The notes under the pieces are model-generated. The model made no database searches, was not told where the DNA came from, and saw nothing but the letters and a program-made list of their open reading frames with translations. The translations under genes and the position numbers were made by a program. DNA of 64,000 nucleotides from Paraescarpia echinospica (Eukaryota > Annelida > Polychaeta > Sabellida > Siboglinidae). Location: assembly GCA_020002185.1 (NCBI GenBank), contig CM034537.1, forward strand, positions 13,286,625 to 13,350,624, given 5' to 3'. Positions 32,465-44,410 of this stretch are shown here, piece by piece. Each line of letters starts with the position of its first letter. Positions within the stretch are counted from its first letter, which is position 1.

Positions 32465-33440
32465 TAGGCTGGTGATAGCACCACTGCTTGTTAGGTGTCT
32501 GTGCATGTTACATTATGGTTGACTGTGCTAATTGTCCGTCTACAGCAGAAACGGTCCATGTTGTTTTAGGGTGAACCGTTTTAGAACTTTTGAGACATTG
32601 CAAAATGATGTCCTCATATTGCTGTGATTGGTGAAAGTATACATATACTGCCTAAGTCCAGATATATGTACTTCCCTTAGGATGACAATACAGTATTCAA
32701 CTTTTGCTTAGTATTAGAGATTATTGCATTTTATTGCATTTTTGTCACAATTACTTAGGGTACTGGATAGTGTTTTGTCAAAACATTTGCAATTTTTAGT
32801 TAGGACTGTTTGGTGGTGATACAAGCCGCTCGTGCCTGTACATGTTACGTAACTATTGTTTGAAAGTGTCTTGTGCTAATTGTCCATCTACAGTAGAAAT
32901 GGCTCAGGTTGTTTTAGGGTGAATCAAATTTAGAACTTTAAGACATTGCTTTGGATGATAATACACTGTACATTGTTCAATGTTTGTTCTGTATTAATGG
33001 TAATTGCGTTTTATTGCATTTTTATCACTGTTACTTAGGGTAGAGGATAGTTTTTTCTCAAAAAGTTGGCAATGTTTAGGTAGGATTGTTTGGTGTTGAT
33101 GGCCACATTGCTCGTTAGGTGTCTTAGGCGTTAGGTGTCTTAGGCGTTAGGTGTCTTAGGCGTTAGGTGTCTTAGGCATTAGGTGTCTATACATGTTACA
33201 CAACTGTAATTCTCTTGTGCTATTTGTTGCTCTACACAAATGGCTGAGGTTGCTTTATTGGTGAACCATGTCTTGCACTTGAGACATGCTGTTTTCTTTT
33301 GGCAGTCATTGGCAAAATTATGTTTCTATTGCCAAATGCATAAGTATCTACTTTCTGTAGGATTGCAATACATTGTTAAACTTTTGCTCATATTGATCAT
33401 TATTGCATATTTTTGTCATTGTTGATTAGGGTACAGAATA
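32465..33440. repeat. Three diverged ~300-350-bp tandem units
   Basis: Blocks starting near 32465, 32815 and 33090 share the order 'ttggtgatag', 'ttaggtgtct', 'catgttac', 'tgtgctaattgtcc', 'tctac..aaatgg', 'ggttgttttagggtgaa', 'ttattgcattttt' and 'ttagggta'. Divergence is high, so the triplication is old. Confidence 0.7.
33115..33188. repeat. 16-bp minisatellite inside the third unit
   Basis: About 4.6 copies of 'ttaggtgtcttaggcg', nearly identical. It is a local expansion of the 'ttaggtgtct' motif present once in the other units. Confidence 0.95.
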
Positions 33441-34249
33441 GTGTTTTCTCTAAAGTTTGGGATTTTTTATATAATGCAACATTTGTAAGTGTCCTATCGT
33501 AATGATGTGGGTGTCTTTAAGGGATTACAGTTTTTGTAAATGGGTATTGTAGTTTTTGGTATACCCCATTTGCAACACCCAACAGATGCAGTTACACAAA
33601 TTGTCTCAATTTAGCAATTCCTCAGTTTGCATGAAATGTACTATTGTTGTTTTCATGTGGAACTGTAGCGTGTCTCCTAAGGTCTTTTTGGTCCCATTTA
33701 AACCCCAAATCATGCACAGAATTCTGGAAATGTCTTGATGTAAAAGGTATGGCTCTAGCTGTCATTGTTTTGAGTGAATTCCCCATGTGGCTGTTCATTT
33801 GCTATCTGACATCAGCTGTGACTAGACAATGCTGAGTGCTCCATTCAAACACCAGTGATGTCACTCAAGCCTGCAATCAGGTTGTTGCCTTAACTGTTTT
33901 TCAGCAATACATTTCCCATTAACCAATTAATAGTGCCTTATGTAGTTTTCTGACAATGTGTTGGGCTGTCCCTGGTAGTCTAGGCCATTGAGACAACTGC
34001 TGATATGCTGACAGCTTTTGGTGATTTAATTACTCTGATGTGAATATGATTGTTGTATAGTAAAAAGGTGCAGATGGCACTGTGCACATTTGGTGGAATG
34101 TATGTCCTCCTCTGTTACGTTTGTACAAGGTATAAGGTCCATACGTAATTGTGTCCTGAAATGGTCCTTTCGGTAGCCTCTATTAACATTTGAGGTGAGT
34201 CCCTTGGTTGGTTGTCATCAGTGTTCCGGTTCCTTCGTGTCACCATGAA
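33441..34249 (+). other. Gene-free spacer
   Basis: AT-rich sequence with no exon or named repeat recognised. Confidence 0.4.
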
Positions 34250-34610
34250 TGTTTGAGTGGGGAGCAGTGGTCACGTGGTAGAGTGCTGGACTGTCGATCG
34301 AGGGGAGAGTACGTGGTTCGATTCCACCTGCCGCCATTTCGAAACTTGGTCTGTGTCTTTTGGAAGAGACACTAAAAGCCAGTGGTCCCTTCTGTCTGGT
34401 GTCTATGCCAGGGGAAGTAAAAGATCCCACACAGGGTAAATGTGTAACCTGTCGTGGACTCACAGTTTGGTGGTCTCTATCTCTAACCCAATGGATCTTG
34501 CTCCCAGCGGCTGGAGTAGCTACCCCAGTTGGGCAAGAGGACAGGCAGTGTATATACTGTATCATTGGACACACTGGGTTCTGTATGATTGTGCATATGT
34601 ACATGAATGT
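34250..34610 (+). mobile_element. tRNA-derived SINE
   Basis: The head has an A-box-like 'gtggtagagtgctgg' at 34275-34289 and a perfect B box 'GGTTCGATTCC' at 34316-34326. A tRNA-unrelated body of about 280 bases follows, with 'agagacactaaaagccagtgg' and 'taaaagatcccac', phrases common to invertebrate SINE bodies. No cloverleaf closes properly, so it is not a tRNA gene. The open frames across it on both strands are incidental. Confidence 0.7.
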
Positions 34611-37600
34611 TTGAGAGTCCATCAACTGGTCTCCGTAGTTGTGTCTTGTCCTTCTGATGGTCTCGGTGAAACTGTCTGGGTCTTCCAGATGGTTTCTGTG
34701 GCAGTATTAGGTTTACGCCAACTATTATCTGTTTCACCAGTCGTAAAAATATTGCGTTTTGCTAAACAAAATTGAATTTTTGTTCCTATCTGGCTGGGAA
34801 AATATAAGTTGGCTAGAGAAAAAACAATCACTTAGCTAAATGCCTAAGCAGAAAATGCATTACATTGAGTTTCAATGTATAGTATTTTATTGCACACATC
34901 GGGGTCCTTTCAGAGATCTTTACAGAGGCATCATTATCTTTTATGAGGCTGCCATGAAAGTGTCAGGTCCTCTAGATAGTCTCCATCGAGGTCTCATAGA
35001 CCATCACATGTGTCTGTCAATTCCTGTTCATCCACATCTATTTCCCTTCAGATTGTCCCATTCCTTGTGTTACCAAATTCTAACTTTCCCAGGTTATTGT
35101 TGTTTCGTCGTTTTGTACCACAACTGAACACACTGCAGCCTGGTCTGTGTTGAGCTGGTAGTGTTTCCATGTCCCGAGTGCTGGGTTTGCTTGGCACAGT
35201 GCCAAGGAAGGTGTCGGGGATGTTCGCTGATCGACATCCCACGAGGGTGCGATGCATTTCAGGTCAACGTTGTGGAAAGATTACGTCGCTGTGCTCTTAT
35301 CCTATCTGCGATGTAAGGTGGGAGCACACAAATAGAAGCACACAACAAGTGTGACATCAACTTTGGGAAGCATTATCTTGATGAGGTTGCATCCCTTATT
35401 GCTTTCGTGCAAGTCATTTATAAGTAAACACGGCATTTACAGCTGCACTCGCGCGATCATTCGTCTTCTTTAAAGGACGACGCATGTTCCCAGGTCCTCT
35501 GATTGCGACTTAAGGAGGCTCAGCGGTTCCTCTTTCTCCGAGAATGTTCCGGGCAACCTCCCTTCCGGGAGGTCTATCGGGATCCAGGAAGGGAGACATT
35601 AACGAAAATGCTGACTGAAATAGACAAGCGAAACGTTTGACATTATGTTGATAGCGTTATCTCATCTCTGGGGCTGTCAAGTTAGACCAGCCAGGAACGA
35701 GTCCTGCACGTCCCTTGATTGTTATTAAACATGTTGGTGTCAGAATTCATCTTTTGACGTCATATTTCAGTGTCAGGACTGCGGAACAATTTACCGGGGT
35801 TGATGCAAATCAATAAATGTAATTTGTCGGAGCGTGCAAGTGCTTGCGAGGCAATGAACTCTGCGGGCAGTTGATCAGAACCTGCATGATAAAACAGGTT
35901 TTTGCTGAAAAAAGGTTGACAGACACAGAAAGGTTAAAGTGGTGTCATCTGGAACTTATTGACAATCCCCAAGGAACTTCTGGTCTGTAAAGATTGACTA
36001 TCAGCCAGGTAGATAATAATGCCAATTGTATAGTTAGCGGCTATTTTGGGGAAACCTTCTAAAAGTGATGGACATTTCCATTAGCACCCACGTTGGTCAG
36101 GGTTACATCATGAAGAAACAATTAAAAATGATTGTCTACTTTTGGGAATCTTGCGTTTTTATCATAAAGTTGCAGGGAACTTTGTGTGAAGTCAGTTAAA
36201 TATTAACAAGTTGTCGAATTAGTTTTCTTGCTTTTTGTGAATATGAGGAGCCCAATTAATATTTTGATGGTTGCTTTAAATGTTGTTTTGCATAAAGATA
36301 AGTAAAACAAATACGAAGATTACAATAATTTTTGGTGGTATAATAAATGTTATCATTGCACTCTTAACACAATGTTAAAATAGAAATCTGCTGTTGCGGA
36401 AGATATATTAAAGTACAGTAGTAAAGTATTTCTGTTCATTGGCATGAACTGTGTCTTTTGGTTCATCACTGATTTGATAGAAGTGCCATTTGAGCACACA
36501 TCTGACCATTGTCTTAGAATACATTACTGTTTTATATGACTCTTTTTAATTAAATGTTAATGAACTTTCAGCTTGGTATGGCAGATTTAATTACTTTTAT
36601 TATTTAAACCTTCTGCATGAAACAAGGCCTAGCAACAATTGGTCAGTGGCAGCATATGTGGCAAATGGCTCTATCGGGGCAGCTGATAATGGCCAGCTTT
36701 AGCCTGCAGCACCTGCGAAAATAGAGATGCGGATGTTCACCTACTATCGGAATTGCTCATAATAGTGGCATGTCACATTCTCGAGCAGTTGTGACAGCGA
36801 CAGCCGGTGTCAATTAAGCAACATGTCAACCACAGAAATAGAACTCCTGAATTTTATATTCTGCCGATGCTTTGCAGCAGAATCGAGAGTCCATTTGCTG
36901 CTTGAAAACACATTCAGTAGTAGTCGCCAGCTACATTTATTATTGTGATATCAACCGGAAGCTTGTAAGATATTAAATACCACTCGGTGATATTTGTGCA
37001 CATTTGACAGTTTGTAATAATACTTTTGATATATATCTACAGCCAATGTTTAAGGCTTTCGTACAGGGAATTTCTGAAATTAAAGTTTCTAAATGATATT
37101 CATATGTAATGCATGCAGATTTGGAAAATAATAAAACTAATAATAGTATGGTATTTCTTTCCCGCATAGCAGATCGATGCACTGTACAAGCAATAAAATA
37201 AATGTATATTAATATATTAAAAATTAAACACTGGTTTTAAAATGTAATATTTATTTTGTAAACTTATTAATAAGCCTCGATCTTTAGCACATTTGATTAG
37301 TGAGCTGTTGAACTATACAAAGACTAGAACAAATTTTTACTTATTTTCTAAAGGTATTTTACTCATTATTAGTGTAATATTTCAGTAATGAAGATATATA
37401 TACTTTAGAGATGGATTGAATTTGCACCTAATAAATTGTTTAATGTTTTAGGTAAACCAGTTTGTTATTTTGTAAAATAAAAAAGAGTTTGCCAATATGA
37501 GCTTAAAACAGTCATGAAGTCATCTATTGTTATTCTTTGAAATAACAGAGGTGGTCAGAAAGTCGTGTGACCTTGGATTCAGTATCATAATAAATGTGGG

Positions 37601-38685
37601 GTAAACATGATACAAATTTGATTTATGAGAATTTTAGGTTTTTATAGATGTCAATACTGTTTTTATATTGTCATTATTTAGACAGATTTAAAAGCCAGTT
37701 TGAGTATTGTATCAACATTTATTGTTTACAAAACTTTCATCATTCAGTTTTATGTTGTGCTCAGAATTATGCAATTTTTTTAGAAAGTGGTGATATGGAT
37801 GACAATTTCTATGACAACCTTAACAGATGTTTAATTTCCTGTCACATATAATAGTTTGGAAAACAGGATTCCGAAATCTCAAAGTTTGACAAGATTGATG
37901 TGTTCCTAGAAATGATGACATTAATGTTATTCCTGGAACTTGGGATAATGTTTCAATAAGTGATACTCAAGAATTTGTGTCACAACTGGCATAAGGTCAA
38001 ATGATGGCGTTCCTGGAAGAGTTCCTGGAATTATTCCATGAAAATGTTAACACTGCCTTAGAAATTTAGATTCTGTTACTTTTTAAAAGCACAAAGTCTT
38101 ATTGTTTTTGTTGTAAAGTTATGTTATTGTGTAAAGTATGACATTTTAAAAAGATGCATGGTTTCACTGTTATATATTATCTGTTTGGATCTACTTTACT
38201 AATCTGATACACAAACATTTTTTAATGAACCCCATTTTATAAATATATTTTTTATAATTTGTTTAATTTATTATTTCCTGATAAATATCATTATATACAA
38301 TGAATGCAGCATGAAATGTAATTACGGGTGCTAGTGCTGCATGACATGAATTGGACCCTGTGGCACCAATAAACATTATCCATTGGACATTCAAATTATC
38401 AACAGCTATTATTTGTTTATGAATGTACTGAAACTGTCAAATTATAGTATAAGATGTGGTTTATCGTAACAAACAAACAATCAACCTATCAGTCAGTAAA
38501 TGAATCAATGCTTTAGTTCCAGATACATTCAAACAATATAGAATAACAAAACAAAATATCATAAAATATCCCAGGAAAAAGGGAAAACTTGCATTGTTTA
38601 AGTACTTTCCCCAGATATGTATACAATTATATTAATACCATACATGAATTTCTTGTATGTTATTATTACATCTCTGTGTCTCCAG
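34611..38685 (+). other. Long gene-free stretch upstream of the TNFR exons
   Basis: No coding exon was recognised. Two parts stand out as unique and CpG-richer, 35430-35900 and 36640-36930; both could be regulatory. The remainder (36930-38680) is very AT-rich and ends in the acceptor of the first TNFR exon. Confidence 0.35.
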
Positions 38686-38760
38686 CCTGCAGTATGGGAT
38701 GTCCAGTCGGTCAGTTTGAGTTGAATCCATGCACCACGTTCGCCGATCGCAAATGCACAG
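38686..38760 (+). CDS. TNFR-type cysteine-rich exon 1
   Basis: The acceptor 'ctctgtgtctccag' ends at 38685 and the donor is GTAAAG at 38761. It is 75 bases, phase 1 to phase 1. It encodes 'CSMGCPVGQFELNPCTTFAD' followed by 'RKC'. The spacing C-x3-C-P-x-G-x-F-x4-C-T-x4-D-x-x-C is diagnostic of TNF-receptor cysteine-rich domains. The split first codon is Pro if entered from the calcium-binding EGF exon and Ala if entered from the signal-peptide exon. TNFR modules bind trimeric TNF-family ligands at the cell surface. Confidence 0.9.
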
Positions 38761-39061
38761 GTAAAGGAAACTGACTGTAATTTCACAGCTTCGTCTTTTG
38801 TTTGTTGTTAATATATTTGATCAGTTATAACTGTTATATGCACATATGTACACTGTATATGGACTTCATAAATATTTTCTGATTCTCTGGGTAAGGAAAA
38901 TTGTGTCCTTTTATTTACATGTACTTGGCATGTAAAGCATTGTTATGTGTGCATGCATGTGAACATGCCTGTATGAGTGCGTAGTTCTGAAAATGTTATT
39001 GACATCACCATAATTTGTGGTACTATACATATTGAACTAACTCTTTCTGGTGTGTTTGCAG

Positions 39062-39133
39062 ATTGTACACTTTGTAAGGATTCAATGTACGAAGTAAGAC
39101 CGTGTACAGCCACCAGTGACCGGGAATGTATAC
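39062..39133 (+). CDS. TNFR-type cysteine-rich exon 2
   Basis: The acceptor 'ggtgtgtttgcag' ends at 39061 and the donor is GTAAGT at 39134. It is 72 bases, phase 1 to phase 1, separated from the previous exon by only 301 bases. It encodes 'DCTLCKDSMYEVRPCTATSD' followed by 'RECI', the continuation of the TNFR pattern (C-x2-C-x5-Y-x3-P-C-T-x3-D-x2-C). Together the two exons make about one and a half cysteine-rich domains, short compared with typical TNFR members, so further modules may be missing or lost. Confidence 0.9.
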
Positions 39134-39174
39134 GTAAGTCTGACGTCACATAAGTCAGAAGTACATAAAACCAG

Positions 39175-39658
39175 TATAATTATCAAGGTTCTATCAAGTA
39201 TAACTGAATTGTTCTCAGTCAGTCAGGTCTAACGTAACTGTCTTCATTCTGTCAAGTATTACCGAGCTGCCCTCATTCTATCAATGATTGAACTGCACCT
39301 TCATTCCATCAAATGTAACTGAACTGTCCTCATGTAATCAAATACAAACGAATAATCCTAATTAAGTCAGGTATAACTGAACTATCCTCATTCAGTCAAG
39401 TACATCTGACCTGTCTTCATTCAGTCAAGTATGAATGAACTATCCTAATCCATTCAAGTATAACTGAACTATCCTCATTCAGTTTAGTATGACTGAAATA
39501 TCCTCATTCAGTCAAGTATGACTGAACTATCCTCATTCAGTCAAGTATAACTGACCAACCGTAATTATGTCAATAACTGAACTACATCTTAATTCAATTT
39601 ACAATGAGGTATAACTTAACTAGCCTTATTCTGTCAAGTTACAACTGAACTATGGTCA
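39175..39658. repeat. Degenerate ~30-bp minisatellite, left part
   Basis: About 16 diverged units of the type 'cctcattcagtcaagtat' plus 'aactgaactat'. Related units resume at 42085-42345 beyond the inserted element. Confidence 0.85.
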
Positions 39659-40620
39659 TTTTTAGTCCTTTGGGCTGAAGGTCCAATGGACTATTGCCTT
39701 CATTCTGCGTCCGCCGTTAGCTGCTGTATCTCAGAAACCGTTCAGTTACTTTTTCTCTAATTTTGCATAGACGTATCTTAGGGTACTGCCACTATGCACG
39801 AGAAATCTGTATTTGAATCGTTCTTAGGACCCCATAGGGCCTCCAGGGCCCCAAAACGGGTAATTTTCCACATTTTGTATATATTTTTTTTTAAACTTGT
39901 TTAGTAACTTTTTCTCTAATTTTGCATATACATTTCATGTGGTAGTGTCACTGTACACAAGATCAAATCTGTATTTGATTGAATCATTCTAAGGGCACCT
40001 AATGACCCCAAAACTGGTAATTTTTCACATTGTGCATAAAATGAAAAATTTGCTAACTAAATTTGTTTACTACAGTAGAACAGCCCAGCAGCTCTATTTA
40101 TATATGGCTGACTACTGTCCACCCCACCCCCACATCACTGTGGAGGAAGGGTCCCTGCCTGCTATTGCTTGATGGAAACTGTGACTAATCTGTAATTGGT
40201 CACTGGCAGAGGCTTGTGTCAACAGACAGCACCCACTAGACCTCTGGAAACAGAACCTGGCAGCTATTCCCAAAACATCTGTCACATGCGGAGTCTGTGT
40301 CTTGCATGCATATCTATTTTATGCAGTTGTTTTATATGGAGGTTGTCTTTTCTGTTATGTAATTATAAGCAGGAAGTTTGTGAAATTAGTTATTCTTAGG
40401 CCACAGAAAAGTAATTCCCGGTTTCTCATCAATGCATGTATTTAAAAATATGTGCCACAACATTTTATTTTCTATTATAATTATTCCTCTAAATGCAAGA
40501 CGTGGTGCAATAAGTGAACAGTAAACATGTCAACATTTTACTTCCACCATAACCCTTAATGATCTGTAACTATGATTCATCAAAAAACATTTGATTAATA
40601 ATTACCAACAGGGTTGTTTG

Positions 40621-40659
40621 ATTTCTGCCGGGCAGAAACTGTTTCTGCCCGGCAGAAAT
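40621..40659. repeat. 39-bp perfect palindrome made of two smaller palindromes
   Basis: Two 19-base arms flank a single central T. Each arm holds the 17-base palindrome TTTCTGCCGGGCAGAAA (or its GCCCGGC form), so the whole is a palindrome of palindromes. It lies inside copy B of the unclassified element. Confidence 0.95.
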
Positions 40660-41194
40660 GGCAACAATAGGAAATACATGCCATTGATAGGCAATTTTCT
40701 TTTTATAGAAAACGTCAGGTTCTTTCAGTACCTGTCTACATATGAAAACCATTTGTCCGCCCTGCTCACAATAAACAAGAAACATCATATGAATGACAAA
40801 AGGAATATCACTGCCTCTTGTGGATTGTTATTATAAAACTGCTCTGCTACTGCTTGGTGGACAGTTAATTAATGGCTCAAGTTCAAATACATCAGCACGT
40901 TTTTTACACCTACATGGTAGTTTAGGCTCAGTAGTGTGCTGGCAGCCACCAAACCTACAGGCTGGTGTGAGCGTGTTGAATGTATTATTTATAATGTATA
41001 TTGGATTCTGTGTAATGTTTAATGTGTAAACATAACTGTGTTGTAATGGACTTCTTGGAGATATGTACAAATGTCAAATACTCCAGACACTTAAGCACTG
41101 AAGATTAAGTACTAATATCTGTTCATGTCCTTCAAGTCATTAATTACAAGAGTATACCAGGCAAACACTTTATGAGTTTATTACACAAATTGAC

Positions 41195-41640
41195 CAGTCT
41201 TCACTGACACTCTGACAATGCAGGCAGTGCAGCTATCAGTCTACACTGACACTCTGACAATGCAGGCAGTGCAGCTGTCAGTCTACACTGACACTCTGAC
41301 AATGCAGGCAGTGCAGCTATCAGTCTACACTGACACTGCAGCTATCAGTCTACACTGACACTCTGACAATGCAGGCAGTGCAGCTATCAGTCTACACTGA
41401 CACTCTGACAATGCAGGCAGTGCAGCTATCAGTCTACACTGACACTCTGACAATGCAGGCAGTGCAGCTATCAGTCTACACTGACACTCTGACAATGCAG
41501 GCAGTGCAGCTATCAGTCTACACTGACACTCTGACAATGCAGGCAGTGCAGCTATCAGTCTACACTGACACTCTGACAATGCAGGCAGTGCAGCTATCAG
41601 TCTACACTGACACTCTGACAATGCAGGCAGTGCAGCTATC
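41195..41640. repeat. 42-bp minisatellite, about 10.6 copies
   Basis: Units contain 'cagtctacactgacactctg' and 'acaatgcaggcagtgcagct'. One unit near 41328 is shortened. Because the period is a multiple of three, 14-residue repeats are open on both strands; they are not genes. Confidence 0.95.
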
Positions 41641-42084
41641 AGCTGTATCTGCTAATGAGTGGTCCTACTTAAGATGTCAGCTCTGCTATTAATTAATTTT
41701 CTTTAGTCTACATTTTGTAGCAGCACATTTGTACTTCTAGTGTATCAGTGCAACATAACATACATACCGTGTGCCACATTTGAATGTCATGCATGTAATA
41801 TTTCCATGCAATCCAATTGCATATATAATGTAAAACTTCAACAGCCGTTTTCTTAATTTTCACTTTTTGACCCCTACCATGTTCAATGCTCCATAACTTT
41901 TTGCAAATTTTGTAGCAGTCATAATTTTTGAAACCCTGTAAAGCACCCTACCAAACCTTTACAAGGATGTAAGAAAACAATGTTACAATTTTTCCGACTT
42001 ATCACTCATTTGGTCAGCCGTGGTCACATATAGACGTATTAGTCCAAAGGACTTCAGGGCCTCTTGGCCCATCTTTCCATGTAC

Positions 42085-42345
42085 AGCTGCATCGTCCACC
42101 TGCATTCTGTCAAGTCTTACATATGAACTATCTTCAACCCATCAAGTACAGCTTAACTTATTCATGATTCATGCAAGCACAAATGAATTAACTTCCTGTT
42201 GCCTACACTCAAATAACTACAACTGAACTGTAACCTCATTAATGTAAGCAAACACAACAAGTGTGATATATATACATGTACAAAAAGTGTTCACACATGC
42301 ACAACACTTAATTATCCTCATTCGTACAAGTACACCTGAACTCAT
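42085..42345. repeat. Degenerate ~30-bp minisatellite, right part
   Basis: It resumes the theme of 39175-39658 ('cattctgtcaagt', 'tgaactatcttcaacccatc', 'atcctcattcgtacaagtac'). The interruption is filled by the element at 39660-42075. Confidence 0.65.
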
Positions 42346-42349
42346 TGAA

Positions 42350-42418
42350 GTTGGTACAGTTGGTACAGTTGGTACAGTTGGTACAGTTGGTACAGTTGGT
42401 ACAGTTGGTAGAGTTGGT
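42350..42418. repeat. 9-bp repeat (GTTGGTACA)n
   Basis: About 7.5 copies, the last units varying to 'gttggtaga' and 'gttggttca'. The period is a multiple of three, so valine-glycine-threonine and valine-proline-threonine frames are open on the two strands. Confidence 0.95.
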
Positions 42419-42999
42419 TCAACATACAAAAGTCACCCCATACACGTAACTGGTAAACTCATATATAAGCACACAAATTGTCCAACTTTGATAGTCTTTT
42501 GTCACACAATTTCAATCCATTGGTCTGTTTAATTGTGTTTTTACGCAGTCTTCAGTTCTATCTTAAAAGACGCCATGGTGTTACACTCTGTTTCGTAGTA
42601 AAGGTGCCATTTTAGAGAATATCTGAATGTCTTGAAGTGTGTAGTGGGCATGGCCAGCTAATTTTCCTCATAAGACAAATGCTACAGTAAATAACTGCAC
42701 ACATCATTACTTTGCAGATTAATAGTTTTGTTCATGGCAGCTTTTTAGGAAGGCGATGTGAGGTTCTGTTTAAAGTACTCTCAAAATTGTTTTTAGTTAC
42801 TAAAATCTATAAGGAAAACTGTTATGAAGACAGGCATTAAACATTCATCTCCTCGTTGTGTTTTTTTTGTAATTGGAAGCTTTTATTTGTGCAGCGTTCA
42901 GATTACACAAAGTTCACCTTCTCCAGACATTCTCTTCATTTATTTAATTACCTATCAGTTATCAAGCAGGAGTCCTCTTAATCTTTACTGTCCTTCTTT
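42419..42999 (+). other. Gene-free spacer
   Basis: AT-rich intronic sequence between the 9-bp repeat and the 59-bp array. Nothing recognised. Confidence 0.4.
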
Positions 43000-44200
43000 A
43001 TTTGACATCTGTAATATTCCTTCATCTACTGTAAGAATGCTTTTAATGGCTAGTTTATCTTTGTATGATTTCTGTGTCATTACTTCATCTGCTATAAGAA
43101 TGCTCTGAACTATCCAACTTTGTATGATTTCTGTGTCATTCCTTCATCAACTATAAGAATTCTCTGAACTATCCATCTTTGTATGATTTCTGTGTCATTC
43201 CTTCATCAACTATAAGAATGCTCTGAACTGAGCATCTTTATATGACTTCATTCCTCCATCTACTATTATAATGGTCTGAACTATCTGTCTTTGTATGACT
43301 TCTGAGTCATTCCATCATCTACATATAAAATGCTCTGAACTATCTGTCTTTGTACAACTTCTGAATCATTCCTTCTTTTACTATAAAAAGGCACTGAATT
43401 ATTCTCCATCTTTGTCTGACTTCTGTGTCATTGTTTCATCTACTTGGACTGGATACCACAAATGTTTTCTATTCCATTGCAAGACACCACCTGCAGCACA
43501 CTGCTCATTCCTATGTCATGCCCAAACCACATGAGTTTCTTTTCACTCCTCTCCTACACACCTGTAGACACTCTCCGTCCATCTCAGTCCTCCCGCCCTC
43601 TGCTTGAATCCTCCAGCCAGAGTGTTGAGCATGCCAAACAACCATATCTATCTTTGTATTACTTTTGAGACATCCTATCATGTACTATTAGTGTCCTCTT
43701 AAGACCTAAAGCTAGTCCAACTTTGACTTCTGCATCATTCCAAGAATGCTCTTAACTATCCATCTTTGTATGTATGACTTCTGTCTCATTTTTTCATCTG
43801 CTACAATGCTTCTCATATCAGTCCATCTTTTGTGACTTCTGAGTCATTCTTTCGTCTACTAGAAGAATGCACTTAACAGCTAGTTTATCTGTGTATGACA
43901 TTTATGTGATTCCTTCATCTACTATAAGACTGCTCTGAACTCTGAGTTTTTGTATGTATTCAATATCATTCCATGATCTACTATAAAATGCTCAAAATTG
44001 TCTATCTTTGTATGACTTTTGTAGCATTCCATAATCTACAATAAGAATGCTCTTAACATCCAATTTGTCTTTGTATGATTTCCAAGTCAAGAATGCTCTG
44101 AACTATTAATCTTTGTTACATGACTTGATCTGTGTCATTCCTTCATCTACTATAAATTCTCTGATCTAACCGTCTTTGTATTACTTCTGTGTCATTCCTT
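43000..44200. repeat. Degenerate ~59-bp minisatellite
   Basis: The theme is 'catctttgtatgacttctgt', 'gtcattccttcatctactat', 'aagaatgctctgaactat', repeated about 17 times with much variation. It is interrupted by a roughly 200-bp unique block (43441-43640) that recurs after the array (44208-44410). Confidence 0.85.
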
Positions 44201-44410
44201 CATCTACTTGGACTAACTACTACAACTGCTTTCCATTCCCATACAAGACAACTCCTGCTATCACACCATCCATTCTTGTGTGCTGCCCAAACTACAGGAG
44301 TTTAATTCTTTTCCCTCCTCCTGTACACACTTGTAGACACTGTCCATCCACTGCTGTCCTCCCGCTTCCTGCTTCAAGCCACCAGCCAGTGTGTCGAGCA
44401 TGCCAATTTA
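43441..44410. repeat. Pair of ~200-bp direct repeats 767 bp apart
   Basis: Blocks 43441-43640 and 44208-44410 share 'tacttggact', 'ccattgcaagacacc' or variant, 'cacacctgtagacactctcc' or variant, and 'gagcatgcca'. The pair suggests a larger tandem duplication of the 59-bp array plus this block. Confidence 0.75.

Larger units (their letters stand above)
39660..42075 (+). mobile_element. Interspersed element of unknown class, copy B
   Basis: It begins 'agtcctttgggctgaaggtc' and ends around 'tagtccaaaggacttcaggg', 'cctcttggccc'. It separates two halves of the same minisatellite, which defines it as an insertion of about 2.4 kb. The left 370 bases match copy A (10648 onward), including an internal roughly 125-bp tandem pair; the right end also matches copy A. 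Inside are a nested palindrome (40621-40659) and a 42-bp minisatellite (41195-41640). No transposase or RT frame was seen. Confidence 0.65.

Noticed and set aside
34254..34330. tRNA gene
   Set aside because: A good B box, but no acceptor or anticodon stems can be paired, and a SINE-type body follows.
41325..41692. Repeat proteins MQAVQLSVYTDTLT (+) and ECQCRLIAALPALS (-)
   Set aside because: By-products of the 42-bp minisatellite inside a transposable element.
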